Positions 1 through 7,390 of a stretch of 48,803 nucleotides of DNA are shown one piece after another. The notes under the pieces are model-generated. The model was not told where the DNA came from. It saw nothing but the letters and a program-made list of their open reading frames with translations, and did no database searches. Position numbers and translations under genes: made by a program. How positions within the stretch are numbered: position 1 is the first letter of the stretch; each line of letters opens with the position of its first letter. This DNA is from Streptomyces sporangiiformans (GTDB lineage Bacteria > Actinomycetota > Actinomycetes > Streptomycetales > Streptomycetaceae): NCBI RefSeq assembly GCF_005768555.2, contig NZ_VCHX02000178.1:25544-74346 (forward strand), given 5' to 3'.

Positions 1-23
1 CATCGGAGCGCGCACCCCGTGCC

Positions 24-374
24 TCAGTTTGTCCGTACCTCGTACGAGGCCACGGTCACCGTCTCGTCGTCCAGGCACCGCCCCGACTCCAGGTCGAACC
101 GCTGCTTGAGCAGGGGCGAGGCGACGAACGGACGGCCCTGGTGGGTGCCGGTCAGTCCGCGGGAGAGGACGGCGGCGCCGCTGAACGGGTCGCGGTTGTC
201 GATGGCGTACAGGCGGCCCGATCGGTCCAGGAAGAGGGCGGCCTGGCGGCCGTCCGGGAGCAGGGCGGCCACGCCGCGGCCCGGGAGCAGGGCGGTCAGG
301 TCGCAGACCGTGAACCAGTCGTCCTCCAGCTGGAGTTGGATCTTCAGGGCCGTTGTCTCGGGTGCGAGGGTCAT
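24..374 (-). CDS. nirD: nitrite reductase (NAD(P)H) small subunit NirD
   Basis: A 116-residue protein of normal NirD length that partners the large subunit NirB in cytoplasmic reduction of nitrite to ammonium. It has the Rieske-like NirD fold signature (WFTVCDLTALLPGRG near residues 20-34, then FLDRSGRLYAIDNRDP) but no CxH...CxxH iron-sulfur ligands, which is normal for bacterial NirD and suggests a structural role. The ATG overlaps the nirB stop by 4 bases (ATGA), so it is translationally coupled as the last gene of the three-gene nir operon. Confidence 0.95.
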   Translation of the reverse strand: MTLAPETTALKIQLQLEDDWFTVCDLTALLPGRGVAALLPDGRQAALFLDRSGRLYAIDNRDPFSGAAVLSRGLTGTHQGRPFVASPLLKQRFDLESGRCLDDETVTVASYEVRTN

Positions 375-2959
375 CGCGTCGCGCTTCCTTCCAGGGGGCG
401 GGTGCCGATGGTCAGCAGCGGCAGGTCGGGCTTGATCTGGTCGCGCTCGGGGACGAAGCCGACGACCGGGTCGGGGGTGTCCGGCGCGTTGACGAAGGAG
501 ACGAAGCGGGACAGCTTCTCCGGGTCGCTGATGGTCTCGGCCCACTCGTCGCGGTAGTTCGCGACATGCGCGGCCATCAGCGACTCCAGCTCCTCGCAGA
601 TGCCCAGCGAGTCGTGCACGACGACATCGCGGACGTGGTCCAGGCCGCCGTCGATCCGCTCCAGCCAGGTCGAGGTGCGCTCCAGGCGGTCGGCCGTGCG
701 GATGTAGAACATCAGGAAACGGTCGATCAGCCGGATCAGTTCGGCGTCGGACAGGTCCTGCGCGAGCAGGTCCGCGTGGCGCGGGGTCGCGCCGCCGTTG
801 CCGGCCACGTACAGGTTCCAGCCGTTGGACGTGGCGATCACGCCGAAGTCCTTCGACTGGGCCTCGGCGCACTCGCGGGCGCACCCGGAGACCGCCGACT
901 TCAGCTTGTGCGGGGAACGCAGACCCCGGTAGCGCAGCTCCAGGTCGATCGCCATGCGCACCGAGTCCTGGACGCCGTAGCGGCACCAGGTCTGCCCGAC
1001 ACAGGACTTGACCGTACGCAGGGACTTTCCGTACGCGTGCCCGGACTCGAAGCCCGCGTCGACCAGCCGTGCCCAGATCAGCGGCAGCTGCTCGACCCGC
1101 GCACCGAACATGTCGATCCGCTGACCGCCGGTGATCTTCGTGTAGAGCCCGAAGTCGCGGGCCACCTCGCCGATCACGATGAGCTTCTCGGGAGTGATCT
1201 CGCCGCCGGGGATGCGCGGCACGATCGAGTACGAGCCGTTCTTCTGGAGGTTGGCGAGGAAGTGGTCGTTGGTGTCCTGGAGGGAGGCCTGCTCGCCGTC
1301 CAGGACATAACCGTCCGCGCCGATCGTGGGCGCGAGCGAGGCGATGATCGAACCCACCGCCGGCTTGCAGATCTCGCAGCCGTCGCCGCCGCGCGCGCCC
1401 TCGCGCCCGTAGCGGTCCAGCAGCTGCTGGTAGGTGTTGATGCGCAGGGCGAGGACGATCTCGTACAGCTCCTGGCGGGTCTGCGAGAAGCAGCCGCACA
1501 GGCCGTGGTCCACCTCGACGCCGTTCGCCTCCAGCTCGTCGTTGACGAGCTGACCGAGGACCTTGACGCAGCTGCCGCAGCCCGTACCGGCCTTGGTGCA
1601 CTTCTTGACCTCGGGCACCGTCGTGCACTGGTGGTCGGTGACGGCGCCGCGGATGGTGCCCTTGGTGACGTTGTGGCAGGAGCAGATGATCGCCTCGTCC
1701 GGCAGCGCGGACGGGCCGAGCTGGGCCGGGCCGCCCGAGCCGGCCGGCAGGACGAGCTGCTCCGGGGCGATCGGCGGCACCGATCCGGTGAGCGCGCGCA
1801 GCGTCCCGTACGCATCGGCGTCGCCGACCAGGATGCCGCCGAGCAGCGCGCCGTCCCGGCCGATGACCAGCTTCTTGTACGTGCCGGAGCGGGAGTCCGC
1901 GTAAACGACGTCGAGGCAGTCCTCGGTGGCGCCGTGCGCGTCACCGAAGGAGGCGACGTCGACGCCGAGCAGCTTCAGCTTGGTCGACAGGTCGGCGCCC
2001 GTGAAGGCGGCCTCCTCGTCGGCTGCGATGGTGGCGGCCGTCGTCTCGGCCATCTCGTAGCCCGGCGCGACCAGGCCGTACACGCGGCCGTCCGAGGCCA
2101 GCGCGCACTCGCCGATCGCGAAGACGTGCGGGTCGGAGGTGCGGCACTGCTCGTCGACGCTGATCCCGCCGCGCTCGCCCACGTTGAGTCCGCAGTCGCG
2201 GGCGAGCGCGTCGCGGGGGCGCACCCCGGCCGAGAACACCACGAGATCCGTGGCGAGTTCCGATCCGTCGGAGAGCTTCATGCCCGTCACCGCGCCGTCG
2301 TCGCCGGTGACGATCTCCTGCGTGCCCGTGCCGGTGTGCACGGACAGGCCCATGTCCTCGATGGTGCGAAGGAGCGCGGCGCCGCCGCCCTCGTCGACCT
2401 GCACCGGCATCAGACGCGGCGCGAACTCCACGATGTGCGTGGTCAGTCCGAGTCCCTTGAGCGCGCCCGCCGCCTCCAGGCCCAGCAGCCCGCCGCCGAC
2501 GACCGCGCCGGTGGTGGCCTTCGCCTTCGCGTACTCCTCGATGGCGAGGAGGTCCTCGATCGTGCGGTAGACGAAGCAGCCCTCGGCGTCCTTGCCGGGC
2601 ACCGGCGGCACGAAGGGGTACGAGCCGGTCGCGAGCACGAGCGTGTCGTACGTGACGGTCAGACCCGAGCGGGCCGTCACCGTCCGCGCCTCACGGTCGA
2701 TGTGCTCGGCCGGGTCGCCGATGTGCAGCTCGATCCCGTGGTCCTTGATGAACTCCATGTCCGTCATGGACAGTTCCTCGGGCGTACGGCCCGAGAAGTA
2801 CGAGGTCAGCTGGACGCGGTCGTACGCGGGGCGCGGCTCCTCGCACAGCACGACCACGCGGTGCGTGGCGGTCAGGCCGCGCTCGGCGAGCGCTTCGAGG
2901 AAGCGCTGGCCGACCATGCCATGGCCGACGAGCACGATCGTGGGGGTGTCCGTGGACAT
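371..2959 (-). CDS. nirB: assimilatory nitrite reductase (NAD(P)H) large subunit NirB
   Basis: An 862-residue cytoplasmic enzyme with the full NirB layout: N-terminal FAD/NAD(P) pyridine-nucleotide oxidoreductase domain (VLVGHGMVGQRF at residues 8-19; second Rossmann motif VVGGGLLGLEAAG), BFD-like [2Fe-2S] Cys region (CSCHN, then CTKAGTGCGSC), and a sirohaem/[4Fe-4S] domain with cysteine pairs in CVGQTWC and SGCAREC. It passes electrons from NAD(P)H through FAD and Fe-S centres to sirohaem and reduces nitrite to ammonium. The ATG at 2957-2959 follows a GGAGG-type ribosome site and overlaps the upstream stop as TGATG. Regulation is expected from the GlnR-like box at 4199-4236. Confidence 0.96.
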   Translation of the reverse strand: MSTDTPTIVLVGHGMVGQRFLEALAERGLTATHRVVVLCEEPRPAYDRVQLTSYFSGRTPEELSMTDMEFIKDHGIELHIGDPAEHIDREARTVTARSGLTVTYDTLVLATGSYPFVPPVPGKDAEGCFVYRTIEDLLAIEEYAKAKATTGAVVGGGLLGLEAAGALKGLGLTTHIVEFAPRLMPVQVDEGGGAALLRTIEDMGLSVHTGTGTQEIVTGDDGAVTGMKLSDGSELATDLVVFSAGVRPRDALARDCGLNVGERGGISVDEQCRTSDPHVFAIGECALASDGRVYGLVAPGYEMAETTAATIAADEEAAFTGADLSTKLKLLGVDVASFGDAHGATEDCLDVVYADSRSGTYKKLVIGRDGALLGGILVGDADAYGTLRALTGSVPPIAPEQLVLPAGSGGPAQLGPSALPDEAIICSCHNVTKGTIRGAVTDHQCTTVPEVKKCTKAGTGCGSCVKVLGQLVNDELEANGVEVDHGLCGCFSQTRQELYEIVLALRINTYQQLLDRYGREGARGGDGCEICKPAVGSIIASLAPTIGADGYVLDGEQASLQDTNDHFLANLQKNGSYSIVPRIPGGEITPEKLIVIGEVARDFGLYTKITGGQRIDMFGARVEQLPLIWARLVDAGFESGHAYGKSLRTVKSCVGQTWCRYGVQDSVRMAIDLELRYRGLRSPHKLKSAVSGCARECAEAQSKDFGVIATSNGWNLYVAGNGGATPRHADLLAQDLSDAELIRLIDRFLMFYIRTADRLERTSTWLERIDGGLDHVRDVVVHDSLGICEELESLMAAHVANYRDEWAETISDPEKLSRFVSFVNAPDTPDPVVGFVPERDQIKPDLPLLTIGTRPLEGSATR

Positions 2960-4176
2960 CAGGAGCCTCCATCGTTGGTAAGCAGGTGGAGCAGTGGTGC
3001 GCCGTCCGTGGGGAGCGGCTCTGCTCCCTCCCAGGCGCGGGCGAGCGCGCCGACGGTGCCGAGCTCGCCGACGAGCACCCCGCCGACCAGGCGGTCGTCG
3101 CGGACGACGACCTTGCGGTAGGTACCGCGGGTCGCATCGGCGAGCTGGATGACGTCGTCGCCGGGGCGAGGGGTGGGCTCGCCGAAGGAGGCGAGGTCGA
3201 ACGGGGTGCCGGAGGCCAGGGTCAGCCGGGTGAGGGCGCGGGTGCCGGTGTAGCGGGCGCTGTCGTTCCGGGTGAGCAACTCCGCGAGGACGTCGGCCTG
3301 TTCGAGGGCGGGCGCCGCGAGACCGTAGACGTTGCCCGCGTGCTGCGCGCAGTCGCCGATCGCCCGGATGTGCGGGTCGGACGTGCGGAGTTCGTCGTCG
3401 ACGACGATGCCCTTGTGCACGGTGAGACCCGCGTCCTGGGCGAGGCCCACGCGGGGATGCACACCGCAGGCCAGCACCACCAGATCGGCGTCGAGGGCGT
3501 AACCGTCGGCCATCTCGACCGAGCGGACCGCGCCGCCGACGCAGCGCACGTCGCGTACCCGGCACTCGGTGTGCACCTCGACGCCGAGGTCCTTGAGGTG
3601 CCGGAGCACCAACCTCGACGCCGAGGGGTCCAGTTGACGTTCCATCAGGCGCTCGGCCTGCTGGGCGAGGACGACCTGGGCGCCGCGCGCGGCGAGCGCG
3701 CGGGCGGCCGAGACGCCGAGGAGCCCGCCGCCGATGACGACGGCGCGGGCGCCCGGGCGTACCGCCTCGGACAGGCCGAGGCAGTCGTCCATCGTGCGGA
3801 ACGCGTGCACGCCTTCCGGCAGCTCGTGCCGGCCCGGTGTGAAAAGGCCCCGCAAGGGCGGAAGAACCGGGTTCGATCCGGTCGCCAGGACCAGCGTGTC
3901 GTATGCGATCACGGTGCCGTCCGCGCAAGTCACCTGCCGGTCCGCACGGTCGATGCCGGTGACGCGGGTGCGGGTCAGCTCCGCGGGCGTGGGCAGGGCG
4001 ATCACTTCTGGGGTGTAGCGTCCGGCCAGGACCTCCGCGAGCAGGACCCGGTTGTACGGGGTGTGCTCCTCGTCGCCGATGAGCACAGCGGGCAGGCCGA
4101 GCTCTCCGAGCCGCCGGGCGAGTCGTACGCCCGCGAGGCCGGCGCCGATCACCACCACACGCGTATTTGAGGTCAT
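2959..4176 (-). CDS. NAD(P)/FAD-dependent oxidoreductase, first gene of nir operon
   Basis: A 405-residue FAD/NAD(P) oxidoreductase resembling the N-terminal half of NirB and rubredoxin/nitrite reductase partner proteins. FAD-binding VVVIGAGLAGVRLA is at residues 6-19, LVLATGSNP lies mid-protein, a second dinucleotide motif VVIGGGLLGVSAA follows, and IRAIGDCAQ is near residue 270. It lacks the C-terminal Fe-S and sirohaem parts. It overlaps nirB by one base (TGATG), so it is co-translated. It probably supplies electrons or accessory reductase activity for nitrate/nitrite assimilation; the exact electron partner is not shown. No Shine-Dalgarno sequence precedes the ATG, and the GlnR-like box lies 23 bases upstream, so the mRNA is probably leaderless. 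Confidence 0.9.
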   Translation of the reverse strand: MTSNTRVVVIGAGLAGVRLARRLGELGLPAVLIGDEEHTPYNRVLLAEVLAGRYTPEVIALPTPAELTRTRVTGIDRADRQVTCADGTVIAYDTLVLATGSNPVLPPLRGLFTPGRHELPEGVHAFRTMDDCLGLSEAVRPGARAVVIGGGLLGVSAARALAARGAQVVLAQQAERLMERQLDPSASRLVLRHLKDLGVEVHTECRVRDVRCVGGAVRSVEMADGYALDADLVVLACGVHPRVGLAQDAGLTVHKGIVVDDELRTSDPHIRAIGDCAQHAGNVYGLAAPALEQADVLAELLTRNDSARYTGTRALTRLTLASGTPFDLASFGEPTPRPGDDVIQLADATRGTYRKVVVRDDRLVGGVLVGELGTVGALARAWEGAEPLPTDGAPLLHLLTNDGGS

Positions 4177-4469
4177 GAACGCAGCGTGCGGTGCCGGTGT
4201 TACCCGGCCGCATCACGACTGTTTCCCGCGGGGAACGCTGCCCTCAGCACCGCGGGTGCGGGAGTGTGAGGGTTCTGACGGGGGGCTTGGGGGCCTTGGG
4301 ATCTTCCCTGCTGGGGCCCGGTGGGGTCAACCGAACCTCTGGGCTCCGTGCAGGCACGATCGCACCCGGGGCGGGGCCGCGGAAGCCTTGAGATGCCGGG
4401 GTTATCTCACTCACATTCCCGGCCCGCACCCGAGCTCGCACCGCGGCTCGCACCCCTGGAGAACGTGTC
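4177..4469. other. intergenic region, nir operon side
   Basis: About 290 bases between the nir operon start and the next short plus-strand frame. Apart from the GlnR-like box it has no open frame with GC-rich third positions on either strand. The stretch at 4395-4412 is locally AT-richer (around GTTATCTCACTCACATT) and may carry a plus-strand promoter for the short frame and the TauE gene, but I find no convincing -35/-10 pair. Confidence 0.4.
4199..4236 (-). promoter_or_regulatory. GlnR-type operator of the nir operon
   Basis: Read on the minus strand this is GTTCC-n6-GAAAC-n6-GATGC-n6-GTAAC, four 5-mers spaced exactly every 11 bp, in the register of the GlnR consensus gTnAC-n6-GaAAC-n6-GtnAC-n6-GaAAC. 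The second 5-mer is a perfect match; the others have one or two mismatches. Its centre is about 41 bases before the A of the first nir gene, the usual place for an activator site if transcription starts at that ATG. In Streptomyces nirB is a known GlnR target; binding here is inferred. Confidence 0.75.
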
Positions 4470-4583
4470 ATGGACACCACCCAGAAGCCATATGTCCGGG
4501 ACGCCGCCGCCGTGCGGACGTGGCAGATCGTACGCGAACCGTTCACCGCGCGGACCTGGCGCCGGTCGCGTGCGGGGACCTAA
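4470..4583 (+). pseudogene. truncated 37-codon frame resembling a sensor histidine kinase N-terminus
   Basis: ATG at 4470 follows a GGAGA ribosome site (4458-4462) and opens a 37-codon frame with strongly GC-rich third positions ending in TAA at 4581. The residues, including WQIVREPFTARTWRR, resemble the start of the Streptomyces 'sensor domain' histidine kinases, where an FTARTWR-type segment precedes the first membrane helix. Here the frame stops just where the membrane helix should begin, 35 bases before the TauE gene. I read it as a decayed gene start; a genuine small protein or leader peptide is the alternative. Family match is from memory only. Confidence 0.4.
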
Positions 4584-4618
4584 TTACTTGGACGACGCAC
4601 GCACCCGTCCATAGGGTC

Positions 4619-5410
4619 ATGATCATGCCGGACATATCGCTGGCCATGGTCGTCGTCCTGTGTCTCGCGGCCCTCGCGGCCGGCTGGATCGACGCGGTGG
4701 TGGGCGGAGGCGGGCTTCTGCTGCTCCCGGTGCTGCTACTGGGGCTGCCGAACTCGGGACCGGCGGTCCAGTACGCGCTCGGTACCAACAAGGCCGTGGC
4801 GATCGTCGGGACGACGGGCGCGGCGGTCACGTACGCGCGGAAGGCGCCCGTGGACGTGAGCACCGCCGTGCGGATCGGGCTCGCGGCGCTCGCCGGTTCG
4901 ACGGCCGGGGCGTTCGTCGCCGCGGGGATGAGCACCGAGGTACTGAAGCCCGTCGTCATGGTCGTTCTGCTCGGCGTCGGGGCGTTCGTGATCCTGCGGC
5001 CCGCCTTCGGCACGGCACCGTCGACCGGGCCCGTCTCGCCGCGCCGGGTCCTCGCCGCGATCGGGCTCGCCGGTCTCGGCATCGGCTTCTACGACGGGCT
5101 CATCGGCCCCGGCACGGGTACGTTCCTCGTGCTCACGCTCACCGCGATCCTCCACCTCGACCTGGTGACGGCCTCCGCCACCGCCAAGATCGTCAACTGC
5201 TGCACCAACGCGGGCGCCCTCGCGACCTTCGCCTGGAAGGGCACCGTGTACTGGCAACTGGCCGCGCTGATGGCCGTCTTCAACCTCGTCGGCGGCACCG
5301 TGGGAGCGCACACCGCGCTCAAGAAGGGCAGCGGGTTCGTACGGGTCGTGCTGCTCACGGTCGTGTTCGCGCTGGTGGCGAATCTGGCGTACGAGCAGTG
5401 GGTGGCGTGA
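4619..5410 (+). CDS. TauE/SafE (DUF81) family sulfite/anion exporter-like membrane protein
   Basis: A 263-residue polytopic membrane protein with about eight hydrophobic segments in two halves. Family signatures are present: WIDAVVGGGGLLLLPVLL at about residues 23-40 and the mirrored GIGFYDGLIGPGTGTF in the second half. TauE/SafE proteins move small anions (sulfite, sulfoacetate, other organosulfur anions) across the plasma membrane; the substrate here cannot be told. The start is ATG at 4619 or the second ATG two codons later; neither has a strong ribosome site. Its closeness to a sirohaem reductase operon is suggestive of inorganic anion handling but they are divergently transcribed. Confidence 0.88.
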   Translation: MIMPDISLAMVVVLCLAALAAGWIDAVVGGGGLLLLPVLLLGLPNSGPAVQYALGTNKAVAIVGTTGAAVTYARKAPVDVSTAVRIGLAALAGSTAGAFVAAGMSTEVLKPVVMVVLLGVGAFVILRPAFGTAPSTGPVSPRRVLAAIGLAGLGIGFYDGLIGPGTGTFLVLTLTAILHLDLVTASATAKIVNCCTNAGALATFAWKGTVYWQLAALMAVFNLVGGTVGAHTALKKGSGFVRVVLLTVVFALVANLAYEQWVA

Positions 5411-5495
5411 CCTGTGGCAGGCGTTACCTGCGGAGAAGGTGACCTGTGGAGGGCGTGAACGGTGGAGCGCGTGGACGGCAGTGGAGGCGTGGCGG

Positions 5496-6128
5496 TCAGC
5501 GGCTGCCGGTGAGGTGCGCGAACACCACCACGTTGCCCTGGTAGCCCGTGGCCCTCGAGTAGCCGCCCCCGCAGGTGATCACCCGTAGCTCCGGCCGACG
5601 GGAGGCTCCGTACACCTGCTGGTCCGGGAAGCCGCGGGCTCCGTACACCTCGACCGCGTCGACGGAGAAGAGGGCGACCGTGCCGTCCCGGCGCTCGACC
5701 TCGATCGTGCTGCCCTTCTTCAGGGCGCCGAGGCGGTAGAAGACGGCGGGTCCGTCCGCGTTGTCGACATGGCCGGCGACGATCGCGGTGCCTCTCTCGC
5801 CGGGTGTGGTGCCGGCCTCGTACCAGCCGGCGAGGTTCTTCTTCTCGGCCGGTGGTACGTCGAGGCTGCCCTGCGGAGTGAGGCCGAGGCCCGTGAGGGG
5901 AGCGTTCACGCGGATCGAGGGGATGCGTATGCGGTCGGGCGGGGAGGGCGGGAGCGCGGCCGCCGCGAGCGGATCCTCCTGCGTGCCGGAGCGGGCCTGC
6001 GCGGCCGACGGCTGCGGCGGGGCGTCCGTCTCGGCGTCGCTGCCCAGCAGCCATGCGCCCGAGCAGAGGGCGACGAAGGTGACGGCGGCTATGGCGAGGT
6101 TGCCGCCGCGTCCGCGGGACATCCGCAT
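5496..6128 (-). CDS. class F sortase
   Basis: A 210-residue sortase: short cytoplasmic N-terminus, one membrane helix (about residues 9-29), a Pro/Ala-rich spacer, then the beta-barrel catalytic domain beginning at RIRIPSIRVNAPL. Catalytic His is H120 in VAGHVDN and Cys is C186 in VITCGGGY; an Arg follows at R192. Sortases cleave a C-terminal sorting signal of secreted proteins and join them to the cell wall; class F (actinobacterial) substrates are mostly undefined. Start chosen at 6128 because AGGGGGG precedes it. The gene lies 212 bases downstream of a surface-protein gene on the same strand, a pairing common in Streptomyces. Confidence 0.92.
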   Translation of the reverse strand: MRMSRGRGGNLAIAAVTFVALCSGAWLLGSDAETDAPPQPSAAQARSGTQEDPLAAAALPPSPPDRIRIPSIRVNAPLTGLGLTPQGSLDVPPAEKKNLAGWYEAGTTPGERGTAIVAGHVDNADGPAVFYRLGALKKGSTIEVERRDGTVALFSVDAVEVYGARGFPDQQVYGASRRPELRVITCGGGYSRATGYQGNVVVFAHLTGSR

Positions 6129-6157
6129 GATGTACCCCCCTATTTTCAGGAGCCGTC

Positions 6158-6237
6158 GAGCCATCGAGCTTCCGAGCCATGGAGCTTCCGAGCCATCGCT
6201 CCTCCGAGCCATCGCTCCTTCGAGCTGTCGAGCCTTG
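6158..6237. repeat. 16-bp tandem repeat upstream of the sortase gene
   Basis: Four adjacent 16-bp units beginning at 6158, 6174, 6190 and 6206 share GAGCCATsG followed by a pyrimidine/purine-variable tail (AGCTTCC or CTCCTYC); a fifth, more degenerate unit follows at 6222. Units 1 and 2 differ by one base, and units 3 and 4 by one base. The array sits in the leader of the sortase gene (minus strand), about 30 bases from its start codon, and is not in a gene. Confidence 0.85.
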
Positions 6238-6340
6238 GGAGCCCTCAGGAGCTGGGTCCCGCTGCCCCCTCCGGGCCGCGAGGGGCGTCGGACCCGAAGG
6301 GGGAGGGGACGGCGGTACCGGTGGACAGCGAGGTGTCCGG

Positions 6341-7066
6341 TCAGATCCCGTCGCCTCTCGCCCGGCGATGCAGGAGCCAGGTACCGCCCGCGGCGGCGAC
6401 GGCCAGCGCTGCCACTCCCGCCGCGGTCCGCGCGGGGTCGGGACCGGGTGCGCCGCCGACCCCCGTCTTCACACTTCCTCTCGGGTGTACCTGCTCCTGG
6501 GCGGGTTCCTCGGTGCGTTCCCCGGCGGTCGGCTCGGAGTGTTCCTCGGCGGGCTGCTCGCTGTGTTCCTTGCCGCGTTTCTCGCTGGGTTTCTTCGCGG
6601 GTTCCTCGGCGAGTTGCTCGGAGTGTTCCTTGCCGCGTTCCTCGGCGTGCTCCTTGCCGCGTTCCTCGCCCCGTTCCTTCGCGGATTCCTCGGTGCTCGC
6701 CCGGGCGGAGGCCAGCGTGACCGTCACGTCGCCCGTCAGCCGCTTGCCGTCGGAGCAGCGCGCGGCGATCTCGTACGTGCCCGGTTGCGCGGACGGCGGC
6801 ACCCGGAGCCAGCCGACCGCGTTCTGCTCGTGCTCGCTGGGCTCCAGCGTGAACTCGCCCGCGCCCACCGCGCCGGCGTCCCCCGTCATCGAGCTGTCCG
6901 CGCCGCACGCCGACGTGTTCACCGTGACCTCGGCGCCGGGCGCGACCGTGGACGGGTACACCTCCAGGCCTTCCGTTCCCACGTCGGCGCCGTGCGCGGG
7001 CACGGCAGCGAGGCCCGCGACGGCGACGGCGAGCGCGGTACCGGTCAGCAGGCAGGCTGTGCGCAT
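6341..7066 (-). CDS. secreted surface protein with charged repeat linker and C-terminal membrane anchor
   Basis: A 241-residue protein: Sec signal peptide (residues 1-26, ending AHG/A), a small globular domain (27-120) with two Cys (C54, C104), a highly charged linker (122-195) built from EERGKEHSE / AEEPAKKP-type repeats, and one C-terminal membrane helix (about 212-232) followed by HRRARGDGI. The globular domain resembles the Ig-like modules of other Streptomyces wall proteins; no enzyme motif is visible. It precedes the sortase on the same strand and is its likely partner, but no LPxTG- or LAxTG-like sorting motif is visible before the helix. GGAGGAG precedes the ATG. Confidence 0.85.
   Translation of the reverse strand: MRTACLLTGTALAVAVAGLAAVPAHGADVGTEGLEVYPSTVAPGAEVTVNTSACGADSSMTGDAGAVGAGEFTLEPSEHEQNAVGWLRVPPSAQPGTYEIAARCSDGKRLTGDVTVTLASARASTEESAKERGEERGKEHAEERGKEHSEQLAEEPAKKPSEKRGKEHSEQPAEEHSEPTAGERTEEPAQEQVHPRGSVKTGVGGAPGPDPARTAAGVAALAVAAAGGTWLLHRRARGDGI
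6509..6690 (-). repeat. degenerate repeats encoding the Glu/Lys-rich linker
   Basis: Within the surface-protein gene, imperfect 12-21 bp units built around the plus-strand words GCGTTCCTCG, GTGCTCCTTGCC and TTCCTCGG recur through this stretch and encode the GKEHSE/AEE-type linker. Repeat expansion or contraction here would change only linker length. Confidence 0.6.
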
Positions 7067-7390
7067 CGTGCTCGCTCCTCCGAAAGGCCACGACCCGCGG
7101 CACCCCCATGTGCCGCTGCGTCGGTCGCGCCCTGCCCTATGTAGGTAAGTGGCAGTGGCCGCGACACGCCTCCTGAAGGGACGTCAGAAATGAGGTGAAC
7201 GGGTGTCGGGCGAGCGCCCCGGTTGCCGTGTTCGACGGCATTTCAGCAGGTCACCGGCGCCCATGGAAAAAGAATCCGATCGGAGCGAAGCGCGGGTGTG
7301 AACGGGTGACCGGCTCCCTCGGGGTGTTTCCGGCGCATTCCTCGGACAGCGACTTGACCTCAGGTTTGGTTGAGGTATGAGGCTGCTCCC
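7067..7390. other. divergent intergenic region
   Basis: About 320 bases between the surface-protein gene (minus) and the FMN reductase gene (plus). It holds the minus-strand ribosome site near 7075-7081 and, at the right end, the SoxR-type promoter. A 61-codon plus-strand frame at 7195-7380 has no ribosome site and no third-position GC bias, so I do not call it a gene. Confidence 0.5.
7351..7390 (+). promoter_or_regulatory. SoxR box in a leaderless promoter of the FMN reductase gene
   Basis: An 18-bp dyad at 7358-7375, CCTCA-n8-TGAGG, matches 14 of 18 positions of the SoxR operator CCTCAAGTTAACTTGAGG. It lies between a -35-like GACTTG (7351-7356) and a -10-like TATGAG (7376-7381) with a 19-bp spacer, the long spacer typical of MerR/SoxR-activated promoters. 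The predicted transcription start falls at about the ATG (7391), and there is no ribosome site, so the mRNA is probably leaderless. Confidence 0.8.

Noticed and set aside
353..3121. Long plus-strand open frame (922 codons) opposite the nir genes
   Set aside because: It is the antisense shadow of high-GC coding sequence; composition is Arg/Val/Gly/Asp-rich without any domain, and both strands cannot carry the third-position bias seen for nirB.
371..4216. Apparent 1281-codon minus-strand gene joining the oxidoreductase region and nirB
   Set aside because: The first 420 codons are an out-of-frame Arg-rich reading of the separate 2959-4176 gene; nirB starts at 2959 with its own ribosome site.
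5411..5495. GGTGACCTGTGG-like imperfect direct repeats after the TauE gene
   Set aside because: Only two or three degenerate matches in 85 bases; not distinguishable from composition bias.
7195..7380. 61-codon plus-strand frame before the FMN reductase
   Set aside because: No ribosome site, no third-position GC bias, and it runs through the SoxR promoter.
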